Origin: Tiliqua scincoides
Taxonomy: Eukaryota > Chordata > Lepidosauria > Squamata > Scincidae
NCBI RefSeq assembly: GCF_035046505.1
Contig: NC_089823.1
Span: forward strand, 310,001-374,000
Reading direction: 5' to 3'
DNA length: 64,000 nucleotides
In this document: positions 45,740 through 58,200 of the stretch, piece after piece
Layout: each line of letters starts with the position of its first letter
How positions within the stretch are numbered: the stretch's first letter is position 1
Notes under the pieces: generated by a model
What the model saw: the letters and a program-made list of their open reading frames with translations, nothing else
Database searches by the model: none
What the model was told of the DNA's origin: nothing
Made by a program: the position numbers and the translations under genes

Positions 45740-46510
45740 CCCCAGCCCAGTCACCTCACTGCTCAGTGGGTGTAGATTGCACCCATTTTTTTAAAATATT
45801 TTCTTTGTAATTTACATACATACCATTAATGTTGTGTGTGTGTGTAATTTTTTGTCTTTGTTGTTTTTCTCCTTTCCATCTTTTTTTAAGCTCTGTATGT
45901 ATTTTTTCCCCACTAATAAAGGGAGAGGGGGAAGGAAGGAAACCACCCTCACTTTCTCCTGAAGAATCTGTCTCCCGTTCTGGCTGTCCTGTAGTGCATC
46001 TCATTGTTATCATTGTTTCAGTTCCGCCTAGTTTGGACAAAAGCTTCGAAGAAGCCCCCACCTCACTTTCCAGATTGTTCCCCGAGAAGGCCTATTCCTG
46101 CTGAATTGGAGGGTAACTCTGACTCAGTGCTTGAGTATTTTTCAGCCACCTTCTTTAAAAACAGGCATTTTGTTTCCCCCAAATGGCTGACATGGCCCAG
46201 ACTGCTGGGGGGGGGGGGGCTGTTGCTGTTGTTTTTTAAAACCCATTCTGCTCTTGGGTTGCAAACAACCCTTTCCTGTCTGAGCCTCTGCCTGGTCAAG
46301 AGACAGAGCAGTTGCCAGCTCAAACCTGCAGGAGGAGCACTTGGAAAAAGATCTGCACTCTGTCGCCCCAGCCACATCAGCGGGTGGCTGCTCTCAAAAT
46401 TTGCCTGTAGGTCTTCTCAAAAATTAATCCGTGCTATTGATGCCAAGAGCTCTCACTAGACTCTGGCCAAAGTAACACCATTTTAACATCAGTTCTGACT
46501 CTGGTCCTAA
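45740..46510. other. Spacer upstream of TPP1, nothing recognised
   Basis: AT-richer spacer with a (GT)n tract near 45833-45845 and a poly-G tract near 46206-46219. Open frames are short and carry no family motif. Confidence 0.4.
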
Positions 46511-46512
46511 AA

Positions 46513-46865
46513 TGCTTGTTAGCAAGAAACTGTGAGCCACCCCTGACCCCGTGCCTGGCTCTCTAGTGCCCGAGTCCTTGAAGACCAGACGGAGTTGGGC
46601 CGCGTTATCTTGCCAAAGCCACAGCTAATAGGAGGGGTAAAGGAGGTGTTTGAGCGTGGCAGGGATGGAATTTTACAGGGCCCTTTGTCTTTGCTTGTCT
46701 ATGTTTGAAATGAGTATAAAATGCTAGCTGCGCCTAGCTGCACCTGCGCATGATCTGAGGCAACAGCCTCCTTGCTGCCTTGCTTCGGTACCAGCAATAA
46801 ACAAGCTGTTTTCTGCTAGACCTTCCCTCAGAGCGTTAAATTGGGACGCAGCACTCCGGGTAACA
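46513..46865 (+). mobile_element. Possible solo LTR of an endogenous retrovirus-like element
   Basis: A stretch with TG start and CA end and an AATAAA followed by a T/G-rich part, which looks like the R/U5 section of a retroviral LTR. No internal genes were seen next to it. Ends and family are uncertain; it reads as an old fossil. Confidence 0.3.
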
Positions 46866-47092
46866 AACCTCACGAAAGGCAACACTGTTGAGGTACTGGA
46901 TGCACATCCCGTCACTGAAAGCTGGGGAGCTGCCACGAGCCCTTGGAGGCAGCCCCACCCAGGGATTGCAATTGCCTGGCTTGCTGCAGTGGCTAGGCTG
47001 CTCCCCTCACCAGCATGCTCCCCCCAGGTTGCTACCCCCCCCATGGCAGGGAACAGGCAGAATCTGTACAAACATGGTGTGATTTATTAAGG

Positions 47093-47098
47093 CATTAC
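47093..47098 (-). promoter_or_regulatory. Likely poly(A) signal of DCHS1
   Basis: AATAAA on the - strand about 1.86 kb past the DCHS1 stop codon. The sequence just 5' of it is AT-richer, as in the end of a 3' UTR. Confidence 0.5.
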
Positions 47099-48955
47099 TT
47101 CAAAAAGTTGGCACTTGGGATGTGGTCTTCCCTCCAACAAAAGGAGGGCCAGAGTGGGCAGCACCCAAGACTCATGCAGCTCAGCGATACAAAATGATAC
47201 AAAGGTTTGAAACAGAAAAAAGACTACAATAAATAAACAAGGCCCTGTTGCTGAGGAAGAGAGTGTGGAGGGTGCTCTGCTTTGGGTCCACAGGGAAGGG
47301 TCTTCATGGGCCCAAGGGCAAGCACGACCTGGGGGGCAAGACCCCACCCCAAGACAGAGTCCATTCCTGCACCCCCCAAGCCAGGTCAGGAAGCCCTTGT
47401 GCTGCAACAGGTAATCCCTGCCCTGCCTGCCCGCCCTCATAGAGCACCAGCGCCACACAGAACTGGCTGGTTGTGCATTTAACCCTTGAGTCACGCTGTG
47501 GCAAAACCAAACCTGCTGCCTGGTGAAGCCTGTTCCCAACACTCGTCCCAACAGGCGGACCATCTTGCTTCTGCCTTGAATGTCTGCAGGACAGGTAGAA
47601 ACTCAACCAGTAGAGCTGCTCCTGGCATGCAGCTGCAGTGACTCAGCCTGTCTGCACTGCATAGCAGCTCATGGGCAGTGTTTGGCCCAAAAAACTCAAG
47701 GGTGCTGGGAAACAGGCATGGAGCTGGGCTCTGCCTCCAGCTTGCCACACCATCCTGGGTTGCTTGACCATCGGCTGGCTTCCGATTCATCCACAAACTT
47801 GTTCCAGTGGCACACAGAGGTCCTGATCACGTTAGGGCCAGCCCTGGCAGCTGACTCCTCTGCCCGGCCACCCTGGCTTCGTGCACAGGTGAGGGAGCAT
47901 TCGGGCATGGCCTCTTCTGCTTGCAGCCATAAGTGCAGGCACACTGCCACATCTACAAATGCACTGTTTGCTCACAAGCAGGGAGCAGAGATGCGAGTTT
48001 CTAAATTATTGCTGAAACTAGTGCCATTATTCCCACAGCCCCTTCCCCATCACCAGGACAAGGGGAGCCTGAGCTCAGTGCAGGCAGAGGTGATACTCCA
48101 TGGAGGAGGATTCTGGGGACCAAAGAACCCGCTCTCTGACAAAGCCCAACACAGACCAGCCCAGAACTCTGCCATATGCAGAGCCTCCAACCCCTTGGGT
48201 GGCACCCACACCCAGGGCGCCATTCTTCCTGGACACAGGCAGTATGCTGAGAGCAACTGACTGAAAGTTGCCCCCTCGCGTGTTTGTGGGGGGGCCAGCC
48301 CCCACCATATGTGTGCATATGAATGTTTGTGCAGTCCATTGGGGAGCACGGAAGGCAGTGGGGAGGGGGGTGTGGGGCTGGTCATGCCAGCAGCCCTGCC
48401 TCCCATAGACACACGTTGCAGCCCTGGGAGAAAGCAGAGCCATTTTCTGCCTGGAGCTGGGACCGTGTGCTGGGCAACTCCTGCCTGGGTTGTCAGAGAG
48501 GCCGTCCCAGGACAGCGCCTCACTTCTGGCACGGCTGTTCACCACCTGGGAATGGTTTGGGGCAGCCTGCACCCATCAGGTGTGCAGGTGGGGAACGGGA
48601 CTGGGTGTTGGTCTGGAAGCAGCAGTGAGAAGGGGTGTGCATGTGACAGTGTCCTTAGGGAATTGCAGTGGTCCTTCCAAGGGCAATTTGCAGTGGTCTC
48701 CGTGCCAAGTGTGGAATGGCTCCCTGGACCACAGCCCTCTGGCTCCCCTCTTTTCAGCAGGCAGCCATCTTGGGAGGTAGAAGTTGCCCCCTCCTTCCTA
48801 CCTAATCCCTCCTCAGCAAGGAGGGGGTCCTGGAAGTTGTGCTGGTGACCCACAATGGAGAGTCCCATGCGCCGGTGCCCGCCTGGGGGAGTCCCACGGC
48901 TCTAGGTCCAAGCTAAACAAGGGCAGGCTTGTGCTCTTTGGGTCCAGAGCCTGCC
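47099..48955 (-). other. Likely DCHS1 3' UTR
   Basis: About 1.86 kb between the DCHS1 stop codon and the AATAAA. The frames in it are short, overlap on both strands and have no cadherin or other family motif. Confidence 0.45.
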
Positions 48956-51900
48956 CTATATGCGGAGCTCTGCCTCTTCAGGTGTCTCCAGTGAGTGCTC
49001 GGTGCTTATGGTGGACGCCGCAGGTCCTTGGGAAACCCCAAAGGGGGAGACCACAGGGGACCGGGCTGCCAGGGGGGAGAGAGAGGGCGAGAAACTGGGA
49101 GACATGGCCGCAGAAGAGAGGGAGCCTTCGTGGCTGATAGGGGAGCGGCGCAGGGAGGACAGGTGAGGAAAGGCCCGGCCCACAGCTGGCTTGGGGGGCA
49201 CAGACTTGGCTCCAGGGTGTGCCACCGAGGTGATGAGGGGTGGTGGGTCAATGCGGGGCTTGGGCTTGGCAGGAAAAGGCTTGCGCAAGGAGCTCTCATC
49301 CTTGAGGCGGGCAATCTCAGTGAAGACGCTGGCCAGTGGCTGGAACTGGGGGCACCAGTTGAGGAGGTAGTCCCAGTTGTAGCTGCCGCGCAGCTCCTCG
49401 TCGCTGGCCACGATGGCTGTGAGGGAGCCGTCCACGCAGGGCTTCCCGTCCTCGGGAAAGGAGTAGTCTTTGGAGGAGGCGGCCGAGGAGGATACACTGA
49501 GGCCACAGCCAGCGCCCAGGTAGGTCCCGCTGCCGCCCCCGTCATCCCGGTAGAGTTGTGGGGGCTGCCCAGGAAGCAGCAAACTCGACCCCTTCCTGTT
49601 CTTGAACCAGTGGGCAGCCTCCAGGGTGGTGGGCTCACAGGATACATCCGAGAGCCGGTCAGCATCTGTCTGGATGCCCGAGTCAGGCCCACGGGGGGCC
49701 AGGTGGCCCTGGAGAGAGGCCGTGATGCTGGACATGTGTGGGCATTCGTTGATCATGCGGATCTCGTCATCCTCCGCAGCCTCTGCTGAGCCACGCCCAC
49801 TGGAGTGGGAGGGGTCCAGTGACCCGCCCCTGGTGTAGGGCCCCGCTGATTCTGTGCTGTAGCCAGGCAGTGTCTCATGATACATGCAGTCGCCCCCAGG
49901 CAGGCCTGGCTCCGCGTGGCCCAGCTTCTGCAGTGAGCCACTCTGCACAGGGGCAAAATCCACCTCTTTGGTGCCACGGCCTTGCCGGGAACGTACCAGG
50001 GCCAGCACAATGGCCACAGCAGCCAGCACCACTACCACACCAAGGGAGGCGGCCACGGCTACCACCAGGAGGAGGTTGAGGTCCGGCACCAGCCCAAAGG
50101 CCGTGTGAGTGACATCAATGGTCACCTGAGCAGAGGCCGAGCGGGAGGCGGGCAGGGGGCTGTGGGCCTGCACCTCCAGCACCATCTCCCGCGGTTCCCG
50201 TTTGGGAGGCCCGACTGAGGGCACCTGACTGTCCACACGCAGGTAGAGGGCGCCACTGGTTTGGTTGATCCCAAAGAAAGGGGACGGCTTGGTCAGCGAG
50301 TAGAGCACCACGCCATCGGGGCCTTCGTCCTCATCCGTGGCCGTGACAGCTCCGATGCTCTGCCCCCGGCGCGCCCCCTCAGGCACCTCAAAGCTGAAGG
50401 CCGGGCTGAGGAACACGGGCTCGTACTCGTCCTCGCCCATCACGAGGACACGGACGGTGGCTGTCGCCGAGGCGTTGCCCGAGTCTGTGGCCTGCACCAG
50501 CAGACGCACGTCCTTGGTGCGCTCGTAGTCAAAGGGCAGGCGGGTGTGCAGCTCCCCAGAGCTGCTGTTGATCCCAAAGGCCTCCCAGCCCACGGTCTGC
50601 AGCAGAGTGTAGTGCAGCTGCCCAAAGACCCCCACGTCTGGGTCCACTGCCCGCACGGTGGTGACCAGGCTGCCCGGGGGCAGGTTCTCCCTCAGGCTGG
50701 CGCTCAGCAGGTCTACTGGGAAGTAGGGGAGGTTGTCGTTGACATCCTTGACCTCCACTGTGACTGTGGCCAGGGCAAAGTGCCCCCCCGCTCCGTCCGA
50801 GGCCTGCACCACCAGCACGTGCCGGGCCTGCGCCTCGCAGTCCAGGGCCCCAGCCAGGCACAGCGCCCCTGTGGTGGGATGCAGCTGGAAGAGCCGGGCA
50901 GGGTCCCCGGAGCTGATGCTGTAGTGCACGTGGCCGTGCAGGCCGGAGTCCGGGTCATGGGCAGCCACTCGCAGCAGTTCTGTGCCGGGCACCGTGCTCT
51001 CACTCACGGCCAGGCGGTAGGCCGGGCGCCCAAAGACGGGGGGGTTGTCATTGACGTCCAGCACGGTCAGCACCACAGGGACCACCGCGCTGCGCTGCGG
51101 CACGCCACGGTCTGAAACCGCCACCGTCAGGTTGTAGACGGTCACAGCTTCGAAGTCCAGGGGCTCGACCAGGACCAGCGCACTGACCCCGCCCCCCCGG
51201 CCCTCCAGCTGAAAGGTCTGCCCCCGGTTGCCACTGACGATGGTGTAGTCGAGGGCTGCGTTGTCCCGCGTTGCGTCTGCGTCTGCGGCTTCCAGGGTGA
51301 GCAAGGTGGTGCCGGGGCGCAGGTCTTCAGACACACAGGTGTTGTAGTGGGGCTTCAGAAAGCGGGGCCCGTGGTCGTTGATGTCCAGCACCTGGATCTG
51401 CACTGTGGTCCAGCCAGAGAGGCTCGGGGTGCCCCGGTCGTGAGCCTCCACCAGGATGTCCAGGGTGGGGCAGCCCGGCTCCAGCACCAGCTGCTGCATG
51501 ACAAACAGCGTCCCTGCGAAGCGAGAGGAAGAGCCATAGAAGGGGAGGAGAGACTGGACCCGGAACCCCTTGGCCTCCCACACCCGCACCCTGGCAGAGT
51601 GCCCAGCCCAGTCAGAAAGGCTGTGCTCCTGCCCCTCCCGACCCCTTTACCGTTGGTGCGGTGGATGGCGACAGCAGGGTTTGGTGCGGCCAGCTGGTAG
51701 ATGACTTCTCCATTGGCACCAGAGTCCAGGTCTGTGGCACTGAGGGTCAGGATGGGGCTGCCTGCTGGAGTGTCTTCGGGCAATAGCACCTAGAAGACAG
51801 CAAGGGCACCTGCTCAGCCTTTGGGGTACTCTGACCACCAGATGACCTCGTGGGGGAGGGGAATCTTGGAGCTACGCCTGCCAAGCAGCCTTCAGAAGCT

Positions 51901-54900
51901 CTGGAAGGACTTGCTGCTGGTGACACGGGGCGGAAGGCAGGGAGGGTGCCATCTTGCTGAGCCACACTGATCGGCACAAGGGCTCTCCTTCGGCAGAACG
52001 TATGGTGTCAGCCCAGCTGGCTGTAGGGCGTTTGTGCACCTGCTTCTGCAGAAGCTCCTTCCCCGCAGCCCTGGAAACTGCACTCCATCACCGCTTCGTC
52101 TGCGGAGGTGTCCCAGCAGTGGCTACTCACATGCACACAGGTGCCGTGCAGAGCTGCAGTCCTGGCAAGGCTCATGGACCGGGCTTGCTGGCCTTTGAGG
52201 CCATCCCACGGGCTCCGTTTGCTGCCTGCTGCCGCACACGGGGCAGACCAGCTTGGGAAAGGGTGATGCCAGTGCCCGATCCAGCCCCCTTGGCTGCCTG
52301 CTGCTTGGCGGCACGGGACTGCCATGGGAGCAGCCAGCCGGGTGGACGGCCAGCGGGCGTGCTGGCTTGTGGGGAGGGAAGGGCCCCGGTACCTGGTAGA
52401 ATGCCTGGGCGAAGACGGGCGGGTTGTCGTTCACATCATCCACCAGCACGGTGACATTGGCCTCGGTCTCGTGCTGGGAGTCAGATGCCCGCACGGTCAA
52501 GGTGTAGCGGCTGTGCTGCTCATAGTCCAGCGGCCCCCTCAACATGATGCGACCTCCGTAGCGCAGGATGCCAAAAGTTCCCGAGGCACTGCTGTCAAGC
52601 ACCAGTGCGTACGAGAGCTGCGGACCACAGTCGACGTCGTTGCCTGTCACCATGGTGATTTCCGTGCCCAGGAGGGCATCTGTGGAAAGCGGAAATGTGC
52701 CTCAGCCTGGCAGCAGGAGGGAGAGCAGCAGCGGCCGTGGGAGGGCAGTCCGAGGCTTCTTCCCGGGGAGGGGGGAGCAGGCAAGGCACTGGAGTGTGAC
52801 TGCTGACAAAGGGGCTCAGGACACTCGGACAAGAGCCCCTCACCAAGTCGTGCGGGGCCGTCTGCACACCAGGGGCTTCCCATGGGGAGAGAAAGGAGCG
52901 CCTGCTGCACTACTCTGGGGTCTTCTGCAAAGGTCCCCCAAGCTGTGCTTCGGCCAGGGTGTCACCAGGCACCAAGGGCCAAACAGTAGTTCAAAGGGCC
53001 CCCCTTTTGTGAGATCTGGCAGACAGCAAGGCCAGTCATGGGGGAAACAGGCCACTCCCCACTTCCCACTACTCACTCTCAGGCACCCGCACCTCCCAGG
53101 GTGCAGGAATGGTGGGGCTGTTGTCATTGATGTCCATCACCACTACGGTGAGCGTGGCAGAGCCCACGAGGGGAGGGTTTCCTCTGTCCGTCGCTGTCAG
53201 CACCAGCCTGTGGGGAGACTTGAGCTTCTCAGGGCCTCTGCCCAGGGACGGGGGGGGGAGGGCAACTGGTGCGTACAGCCCAGAGAGACAGAGGGTGACC
53301 ACAAATGGCCAGCAGTTCCCCCCTTTGAGTGACGGGCGCTTGGGTGGGGTCTGGCATGGGTTTCCGCGTCTCCCCTCCTTTGCACACACTTTTGCTCACA
53401 TGAGCCACGGTGTCTGCACAGCAGCAGGCATGGGACTCACCCCAGCAGGGCCCAATCCGTGAACCCCTCTGCTCTGTCACCAGCCCTCCAGAGCATTTCA
53501 TTCTGGGGGAGCTGGGAGGCAGAGCAGGCGCTCACCGTGTCTGGGCCCAGATCTCCCTGTCCAGAATGGCGGCTGTCGTGATGGTTCCTGTCTGGGCGTT
53601 GATGTGGTACAGCCCATTCATGGGCAGGGACTGGTTGATCATGTACATCACCTGGCCATTGGGGCCCTGATCCAAGTCATCAGCTAACACCTGCCGTGAG
53701 AGAAGCACGGATCCTGCTACCCTGCATTGCACCAGCCCCCTCCAACCCTGGCCCCACCTTCCAGTCCTCTCATGTCCTCACAGGTCCTGCCCCACACGCT
53801 GAACTCCCTCAGCTAGGACCTCAGGGTGAATGGCCCCAGCTAGTTCAGAGACCCTCCCCAATCAGCCCATGGGAACATGCAGGCCGCCCTCCTCTCCCTC
53901 CTGACACAGGCCCCTTCCCCTCAGGGTGTGCGTGTACCTGGATGACGGGCGAGTCATGGCTCTGAGCCTCCCACACAAAGGCCACGTAGTGCTGCAGCTG
54001 GAAGCGAGGGTGGTTGTCGTTGACATCCTGCAGGTTGACGTTGAGTGCCATGAAGCCGTAGGAGGTGGTGGACTCGGCCTGCAGCACCAGGCGCAAGCGG
54101 GGGCTGCGTTCGAAATCCAGGCTGCCAGGAGTGTGCACGGACACCGTACCTGTAGGGTCAAGAGCGCGGCGGTCTGTGCCCCCTTCACATCGTGCTGGGG
54201 CGGGAATGAACACGGAAGGAGGGGAGGCAGCTCAGAGTTCCCTCACTTATTCAGTCAAACTCACTCAAGGCCCAACCCTATCCGTGCGATACACCAGGAT
54301 ATCTCCATGTGTGCAGGTGCAGCAACAGTCCCACTGGTGTAGTAGCTTGATTGTCAGCAGAGAGGTGAATGCCAGGAGGAGCATTCAGACACACTTGGGG
54401 GCCAGAGCACTGCACTGGTGTGGAGGCCAGTAAAGGGGACTGGGGCACGGGAGGGGGGCGGATGCACGCCATCTCTGAATCCCTCTTCTGACCACGGGCA
54501 TGGCCCCGGTGCCGGAAACTCGCCAGAGGCCTCCAGGAAGACCATGCTGTGGTTTGTCAGAGCAATCCTGCCCCCTTCCAACAAAACTATGAGTGGCCCC
54601 ACCATGACTGCACACCACATTTGAACTTGGGGACAACAAGCACTTCCTGGGAGATTGCTGACTTGTAGTAAACAAGCCCACCAGCAACACAAAGGAACAG
54701 TGTGGTGCACACTACTGTGTGTGTGTCGATGGCCGTAGGCGGGGCTTGTCAAAAGGACTCTGGATTCTGGGCAGAACTCATGTTCTGGCGGGAGAAACAG
54801 TTGGTGAAATGTGCACCTTCCCTGAGGCCTCTAATGTGCGCTTTGCTGCCTCTGCTCACCTCAGCCAGTGATATGGAATGGGGTCAGGCAATGCAAGAGT

Positions 54901-55255
54901 GGAAGGCTTTGGGGACAGGAGTGAGCTGCACTGCACATTTACTGCAAACTGGAGGCCCAATGCACAGAAGACGAGCCTATCAACAGCTATGTTCATAGGG
55001 AACACTCCATGATCACAGGGAACAGAACCCTGAGGGGGACCAAGGAGAAGGGCTGGTCAGCCCAGCACCTGCTTCTAGGATCTGCACCCCCTTCCCCTGC
55101 AGCCATGATCTGCACTGCCCAGGCCCTCTCCCCATACCTGAGCTGGGATGGATGTGGAAGGCTCCCTTCTCATTGCCGCTGACAATGCTGTAGGTGATCC
55201 GCCCTGATGAGCCCGCTGTGTGCACGGCTGAGATGCCGACCACGGTGGTGCCTGC

Positions 55256-55291
<36 letters not shown>

Positions 55292-58200
55292 CAGCAGCAG
55301 AGTGGGTGACGGATCTTGGTGCAGAGGCCGGCAGGGCGGGAGGAAGTCACGGAAAGACCCTCATGGAAGTGGCACGACTGGAGGGCAGCTGGCCTTGCTA
55401 CCCACTGGAGAACAGCTGAGGGGGCCACTGAGCACCCAGGTTCCCCGGGTCATCCGTAGACGAACTCCTGGAGAAGCGACTATTCCTGTGCTCAGGCTGG
55501 TTCACAGCCATTTCAAGCGCAGGGAAACCAATGCCGTCAGAAGCCATGATCAATCCCCCGACTGCCCTGGGACTTCTCCTCAGCCCACCCGGATGTCCTG
55601 GTCTCCGAGGCCCCAGAATCCCTTCCCCCTGCCACTCCCTCCACCCCCGCAGCACGTGGCAGGTGGGCACAGAGCTCTATGGCCAGAAAGGTAGATTGTG
55701 TGAGAGACGCCCATTCTGTGCCAAGGCCCTGAATGGCAAGCATTGCCACAGGCACCCTCCCTTGCCCAGTGGTGGAAACTGCACAGTTTTATGGGCTCTC
55801 ACTTGCCCGAGAAAAAGTGGTGGGGCCTTATGGGGCGGGCAGCTGCCCTGCCCTGCCCTGCCCTGCCCTGGCCCACAATCTGGCTGAAGCCATTCAGGAC
55901 ACGCGACCAGTACCTGCAGTGGCGTTCTCCGGCAAGGCCACGTCACTGGTGCCACGGGGAAAGCGCACCCCCCGGTAGCTCTCATCCTGTAGGTGGATCA
56001 CCACCACGCCCGTGGAGGACAGAGGAGGCTGTCCCAGGTCACTGGCCAACACGAAGAGCGTGCGCTGCCTCTGGCTGAGGGCCCCCAAGGGCTGCAGCAG
56101 CTGGATGGTGCCTGTGTAGGTGTCGATGGCAAAGGCTGGCCTGGGCACGGCAAAGCGGTAGAGGACAGACGCGTTGGCTCCCGCATCGTGGTCCTCGGCT
56201 CGCAGTGTGGCCACCACCCGCTTGGGCGGTGTGTTGCGGGGCAGAGTGACAGCGAGTGGGCTGAGCAGGAAGGCGGGAGCGTGGTCGTTGACATCCTGCA
56301 CAGTCACCACGATCCGCACGGAAGCACTCTGGGGGGTCAGAGGGGAGGCGTCCACTGCCAAGGCCAGGAAACTGTAGGTGGCCCGGCGCTCCCTGTCCAG
56401 GGGCCGGGTGCTGGTGAGACGGCCTGTCTCTGGCTCCACATGGAACGTGCCCAGGGACTCGTTGGCCAGGAAGTAGGAGACACGACCATTGACGCCTTCA
56501 TCCGGGTCCAGCGCTCTGAGCTGCAACACCAGGGTGCCCAGGGGCAGGTCCTCGGGCACCTCTGCCGCATAGGCCTCCTGGGCAAAGGAGGGGGCGTTGT
56601 CATTCTGATCCAGCACCCGCACGTGGATCTCCAGGTGGGCACAGAGGGGGGGCACACCATGGTCACAGGCCTCTACTGTCAGCATGTAGTTTGCCACCCG
56701 CTCCCGATCCAGCCCTCTCGCTGTGGACAACTTGCCCGAGGCCGGGCTTAGGGCAAAGTCTTCCTCAGGGTCTCCGCCTGCAAGAAGGAAAATGGGGGAG
56801 CAGTGAGGCACTGCTGGGCTTGCTGGATGATGGGGCTCTAATTAACAAAGGAGCGAATAAGCAGCCCATCCTGGGGCATTCCGTGTATAAATGCTTTTAT
56901 GCGAATGCCCGAAGTCTACGAGCAAAGGTGGGAGAACTGGACTGTCTGGTGACAAGGGAAAATATTGACATAGTGGGCATAACAGAAACCTGGTGGAATG
57001 CGGAGAATCAGTGGGATACCGCAATCCCAGGCTATAAACTCTACAGGAGGGACAGGCAGGGGCGTGTTGGAGGTGGGGTGGCCCTTTATGTTAAGGAAGG
57101 GATAGAATCCAGCAAAGTAGAGATTGAAGGTGGGTCTGACTCCACCGTAGAATCTCTGTAGGTTAAATTACCAGGCTTGTGCAGCAATGTAATACTGGGG
57201 GCGTGCTATCGTCCTCCAGACCAGAAATCTGATGGGGACCTTGAAATGAGGAAACAGATCAGGGAGGTGACAAGGAAGGACAGGGTTGTAATCATGGGGG
57301 ACTTCAATTATCCTCATATTGACTGGGTCAATTTGTGTTCTGGTCACGATAAGGAAACCGGATTTCTTGACGTGCTAAATGACTGTGGCTTAGATCAGCT
57401 AGTCACGGAGCCCACCAGAGGACAGGTGACTCTGGATTTAATTTTGTGCGGTACGCAGGACCTGGTTAGAGATGTAAACGTTACTGAGCCATTGGGGAAC
57501 AGTGATCATGCTGCGATCCGTTTTGATGTGCACGTTGGGGGAAGAATACCAGGCAAATCTCTAACAAAAACCCTTGACTTCCGACGGGCGGACTTCCCTC
57601 AAATGAGGAGGCTGGTTAGAAGGAGGTTGAAAGGGAGGGTAAAAAGAGTCCAGTCTCTCCAGAGTGCATGGAGGCTGCTTAAAACAACAGTAATAGAGGC
57701 CCAGCAGAGGTGTATACCGCAAAGAAAGAAGGGTTCCACTAAATCCAGGAGGGTGCCCGCATGGCTAACCAGCCAAGTTAGAGAGGCTGTGAAGGGCAAG
57801 GAAGCTTCCTTCCGTAAATGGAAGTCTTGCCCTAATGAAGAGAATAAAAAGGAACATAAACTGTGGCAAAAGAAATGTAAGAAGGTGATAGGGGAGGCCA
57901 AGCGAGACTATGAGGAACGCATGGCCAGCAACATTAAGGGGAATAATAAAAGCTTCTTCAAATATGTTAGAAGCAGGAAACCCGCCAGAGAAGCAGTTGG
58001 CCCTCTGGATGGTGAGGGAGGGAAAGGGGAGATAAAAGGAGACTTAGAGATGGCAGAGAAATTAAATGAGTTCTTTGCATCTGTCTTCACGGCAGAAGAC
58101 CTCGGGCAGATACCGCTGCCCGAACGGCCCCTCCTAACCGAGGAGTTAAGTCAGATAGAGGTTAAAAGAGAAGATGTTTCAGACCTCATTGATAAATTAA

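Noticed and set aside
49000-51500. Several + strand frames of 70-284 codons opposite the last DCHS1 exon
   Set aside because: Antisense shadows of the GC-rich cadherin coding sequence.
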